From contig JAPLCL010000001.1 in the NCBI GenBank assembly GCA_026392265.1, positions 1 to 8,183 of the forward strand: DNA of 8,183 nt. The letters run 5' to 3'. Below, one piece after another: positions 6,463 through 8,183 of the stretch. Source of the stretch: Actinomycetota bacterium (GTDB lineage Bacteria; Actinomycetota; Thermoleophilia; UBA2241). Position numbers and translations under genes: made by a program. The stretch's first letter is position 1. Each line of letters starts with the position of its first letter. The notes beneath the pieces were generated by a model. It ran no database searches. It was not told where the DNA came from and worked only from the letters and a program-made list of their open reading frames with translations.

Positions 6463-7596
6463 CTACTGCCTCGGGAAGTAGTCCTCGCAGGTCCCCTCTC
6501 GATAGACGTCCGCGGTCGCGCAATGCAGCCCGCCGCCGAATGAGTAGACGTCCCGGAAGGGAACGGGGATGACTTCGAAGCCCAGCCTCTCGAACTGCTC
6601 CTGTTGGTAGACCTCGCTGGCCTCGACACAGACCGTCTTCGTGTCGAGGACAAGAGAGTTCATCGAGAGCCAAACGCTGCCCTCACAGAGTGGAGGCCGC
6701 GTATCGTGGGCGGGCTGAGCCGCCAGGACGATCTCCCAGTCGTTCTTCTCGAAGATGGCCTTCTGTTCGTCGGGCAGCTGCCGCGCGGGGTTGCTGAGGA
6801 TGAGACCCGGCCGCAGCGGCGCGAAGGTGGCGTCGATGTGGATCGGGTGCAGGTCGCCGGGGAAGTTCACGGCGTGGACGCGATGCTCCGGCAGGTGTCG
6901 GCGCAGCCAGTCGATCGCCTTCAGGTTGGTGGTGAAGCTGTGCTGGACGAAGAGGTCCTTCCCCATACGGGAGACGTCGGCGGCGTCGAACAGCGGCTCC
7001 TCCTCGGTGGTCACGAACACCTTGTCGTTCACCCACTGCCGACGCTGCTCGTCGGTCACCTCAGCGCTCAAGTAGCCCCTGCGAAAAGACGCGTCGGTGA
7101 GCCGTGGCTTGGGCGCCGCCTCCCACTTGAACCCGGGATCCTCCTCGAAGAACCGGTTGAGGAGCGGCCGGTAGGCGAGGTACTCGAACCAGCGTGAGCG
7201 ATTCGACATCGTCGCTTCGAGGATCTCGCGCCCGACCGTGAGCAGCACATCGCGCGGCGGCATGCAGCCGGTCATCGTCTCCGCCGACCAGTCGGGCGTG
7301 CCTGTGGCCCGATTCCAATGGATGGGCGTGGCCCGGCTCACCGTGATGCCGCGATCCTTCAGTATCCGGGCGAAGTCGTCGAGCTGGGCATTGGCCGCCT
7401 CGACCGACTTCAGCGGCCGCGGCCCGTACATGCCTCTCATCTCGCTGTCCGGCGGGATCTCGTTGACGAAGTCGCAGGCCGGCTCGGAGGCCGGGATGCA
7501 GCAGAGATCCGCCCGGCCCACGATCACATGCTTGAGCGGATCCCATTCGTTCCAAGAGCTGACGACGACGTTCTCGTGGACGCTCTGCTCTTCCAC
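6463..7596 (-). CDS. Glycine amidinotransferase (AGAT) family enzyme
   Basis: A 377-residue cytosolic enzyme expected to move the amidino group of L-arginine to an amine acceptor, releasing ornithine; with glycine the product would be guanidinoacetate. It aligns by eye over its full length with vertebrate AGAT: SSWNEWDPLKHVIVGRA (13-29), MPPRD (112-116), NRSRWFEYLAYRPL (132-145), APKPRL (161-166), FDAAD (203-207), HIDATF (253-258) and GGGLHCATADVYREG (354-368). The catalytic triad is complete: Asp204, His253 and Cys359, matching human Asp254, His303 and Cys407. Asp255 matches human Asp305. At the acceptor-selecting positions of human AGAT (Asn300, Met302) it has His250 and Ile252, so the acceptor may not be glycine. 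The GTG start is set by AAGGGAG 5 bp upstream; the frame stays open further upstream but there overlaps the racemase. Relatives include StrB1, CyrA and SxtG. Confidence 0.92.
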   Translation of the reverse strand: MEEQSVHENVVVSSWNEWDPLKHVIVGRADLCCIPASEPACDFVNEIPPDSEMRGMYGPRPLKSVEAANAQLDDFARILKDRGITVSRATPIHWNRATGTPDWSAETMTGCMPPRDVLLTVGREILEATMSNRSRWFEYLAYRPLLNRFFEEDPGFKWEAAPKPRLTDASFRRGYLSAEVTDEQRRQWVNDKVFVTTEEEPLFDAADVSRMGKDLFVQHSFTTNLKAIDWLRRHLPEHRVHAVNFPGDLHPIHIDATFAPLRPGLILSNPARQLPDEQKAIFEKNDWEIVLAAQPAHDTRPPLCEGSVWLSMNSLVLDTKTVCVEASEVYQQEQFERLGFEVIPVPFRDVYSFGGGLHCATADVYREGTCEDYFPRQ

Positions 7597-7601
7597 GTCG
7601 A

Positions 7602-7608
7602 CTCCCTT
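7602..7608 (-). promoter_or_regulatory. Ribosome binding site fixing the GTG start of the amidinotransferase
   Basis: AAGGGAG on the minus strand lies 5 bp before the GTG at 7596. It is identical to the ftsE site. It decides between this start and the much longer open frame that extends upstream to 7995 through the antiparallel-looking, unrelated reading of the racemase gene. Confidence 0.72.
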
Positions 7609-7664
7609 CGGTTGCGCGGTCTCTCGCTTTCGCCGACGCACTCTGCCGCGTCGTGCGGCGGCCC

Positions 7665-8183
7665 TCACCCGTCCGGGCCGCCGGTGAGCTCCTTCTCCAC
7701 GTACGGTGAGGTGAACGCCTGCAATATCGCGGCGAACCCCGGGATGAACTCCACGACGTCGCCGACCAGCGGCACCGGCCGCACCGCGTCGACGTCGGCG
7801 ACTAAGTGGTCGCTGTTGACTCTCAGGATCTCCACCCGCGGATCGACCGCCGTCAGGAAGCCCGGGTTGATGTCCTGGCGGCCGAGCGCCACCAGCGCGC
7901 GGCGCCGAGGGCCGCGGTCCTCGCGGACGCCGGGCTGACCGCCGAAGGCGTCCTGCGCGCACTCGCCGAAGGGCTGACTCGGCTTCACCAGGCACTCGAT
8001 GATCGGCGCCCGCACCAGAAACGCGTCGCGGTGCAGCTCCGGCAGCAGCGGCTCGCGCGTGAGGGTGTTGAGCCCCTGCAGGATGGACTCCCCCACTCGC
8101 AGGCTGTCGATGCCGGCGGGCAGCTCGCCGGCCAGCGCCAGCGGCAGGGTGCTCGAATTGCCGCCGGAGACCAGGATCGGCCG
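7665..8183 (-). CDS. Alanine/ornithine racemase family PLP enzyme, C-terminal part only
   Basis: The frame enters from the right window edge and gives the last 172 residues. A GTG at 8096 is internal, because the 29 codons before it are open and family-like (ILVSGGNSSTLPL). Further stretches typical of the ornithine racemase (OrR) group are GIDSLRVGESILQGLN, KPSQPFGECAQDAFGG, RALVALGRQDINPGFLTAVD, EILRVNSDHLVADVD, VGDVVEF and AAILQAFTSPYVEKE. The enzyme would interconvert L- and D-forms of an amino acid using pyridoxal phosphate. The lysine that binds the cofactor lies in the missing N-terminal part. Ornithine racemase is the best-studied member, but family members also act on alanine, lysine or serine, so the substrate is open. 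It ends 68 bp before the amidinotransferase start on the same strand, so an operon is likely. Confidence 0.85.
   Translation of the reverse strand, partial: RPILVSGGNSSTLPLALAGELPAGIDSLRVGESILQGLNTLTREPLLPELHRDAFLVRAPIIECLVKPSQPFGECAQDAFGGQPGVREDRGPRRRALVALGRQDINPGFLTAVDPRVEILRVNSDHLVADVDAVRPVPLVGDVVEFIPGFAAILQAFTSPYVEKELTGGPDG

Noticed and set aside
5080..6543. 487-codon plus-strand open frame opposite the mannosyltransferase gene
   Set aside because: Composition is dominated by Arg, Gln, Glu, His and Pro without domain-like patterns. It is the expected open antisense frame of a GC-rich gene whose minus-strand product has clear family motifs.
7597..7995. N-terminal extension of the amidinotransferase to 510 residues
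   Set aside because: The extra part overlaps the racemase coding sequence in another frame, is low-complexity Arg/Gly/Pro, and the family normally starts at about the chosen GTG, which has its own AAGGGAG site.

Overview
This is a high-GC bacterial window with strongly G/C-ending codons. It contains AAGGGAG-type ribosome binding sites, a sigma-70-like promoter and tightly packed genes. An actinobacterium fits best, possibly a deep-branching class such as Thermoleophilia or Rubrobacteria. That placement is an inference from GC content, gene order and the PIG-V-type membrane protein; no phylogenetic marker is present.

Left part (minus strand, about 1-4290): a cell-division and envelope operon read leftwards as ftsE, ftsX, an M23 (LytM/EnvC-like) coiled-coil peptidase, an S41 C-terminal processing peptidase, then an unidentified reading frame that runs off the left edge. 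ftsE and ftsX overlap by 11 bp. The M23 and S41 genes share one base (TGATG). A promoter with TTGAGC and CATAAT boxes 17 bp apart lies just upstream of ftsE. FtsEX is the ATP-driven switch that activates a peptidoglycan hydrolase at the division site, and here a candidate partner hydrolase and a processing protease are in the same transcription unit.

Middle part (4287-4962): about 400 bp without a convincing gene, holding a perfect 13-bp inverted repeat and repeated GCGTCAC units. It is followed by a plus-strand gene for a 91-residue, single-pass membrane protein of unknown function, divergent from ftsE.

Right part (minus strand, 5002-8183): an integral membrane mannosyltransferase-like protein (PIG-V family) with a possible leaderless start, convergent with the small membrane protein gene. 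Upstream of it is a complete glycine amidinotransferase-family enzyme with an intact Asp-His-Cys catalytic set. Next, entering from the right edge, is the C-terminal part of an ornithine/alanine racemase-family PLP enzyme. The racemase-amidinotransferase pair, 68 bp apart, is the most interesting item: it suggests a small pathway linking arginine/ornithine chemistry with D-amino acids or guanidino compounds. No tRNA, rRNA, CRISPR array or insertion sequence was recognised.
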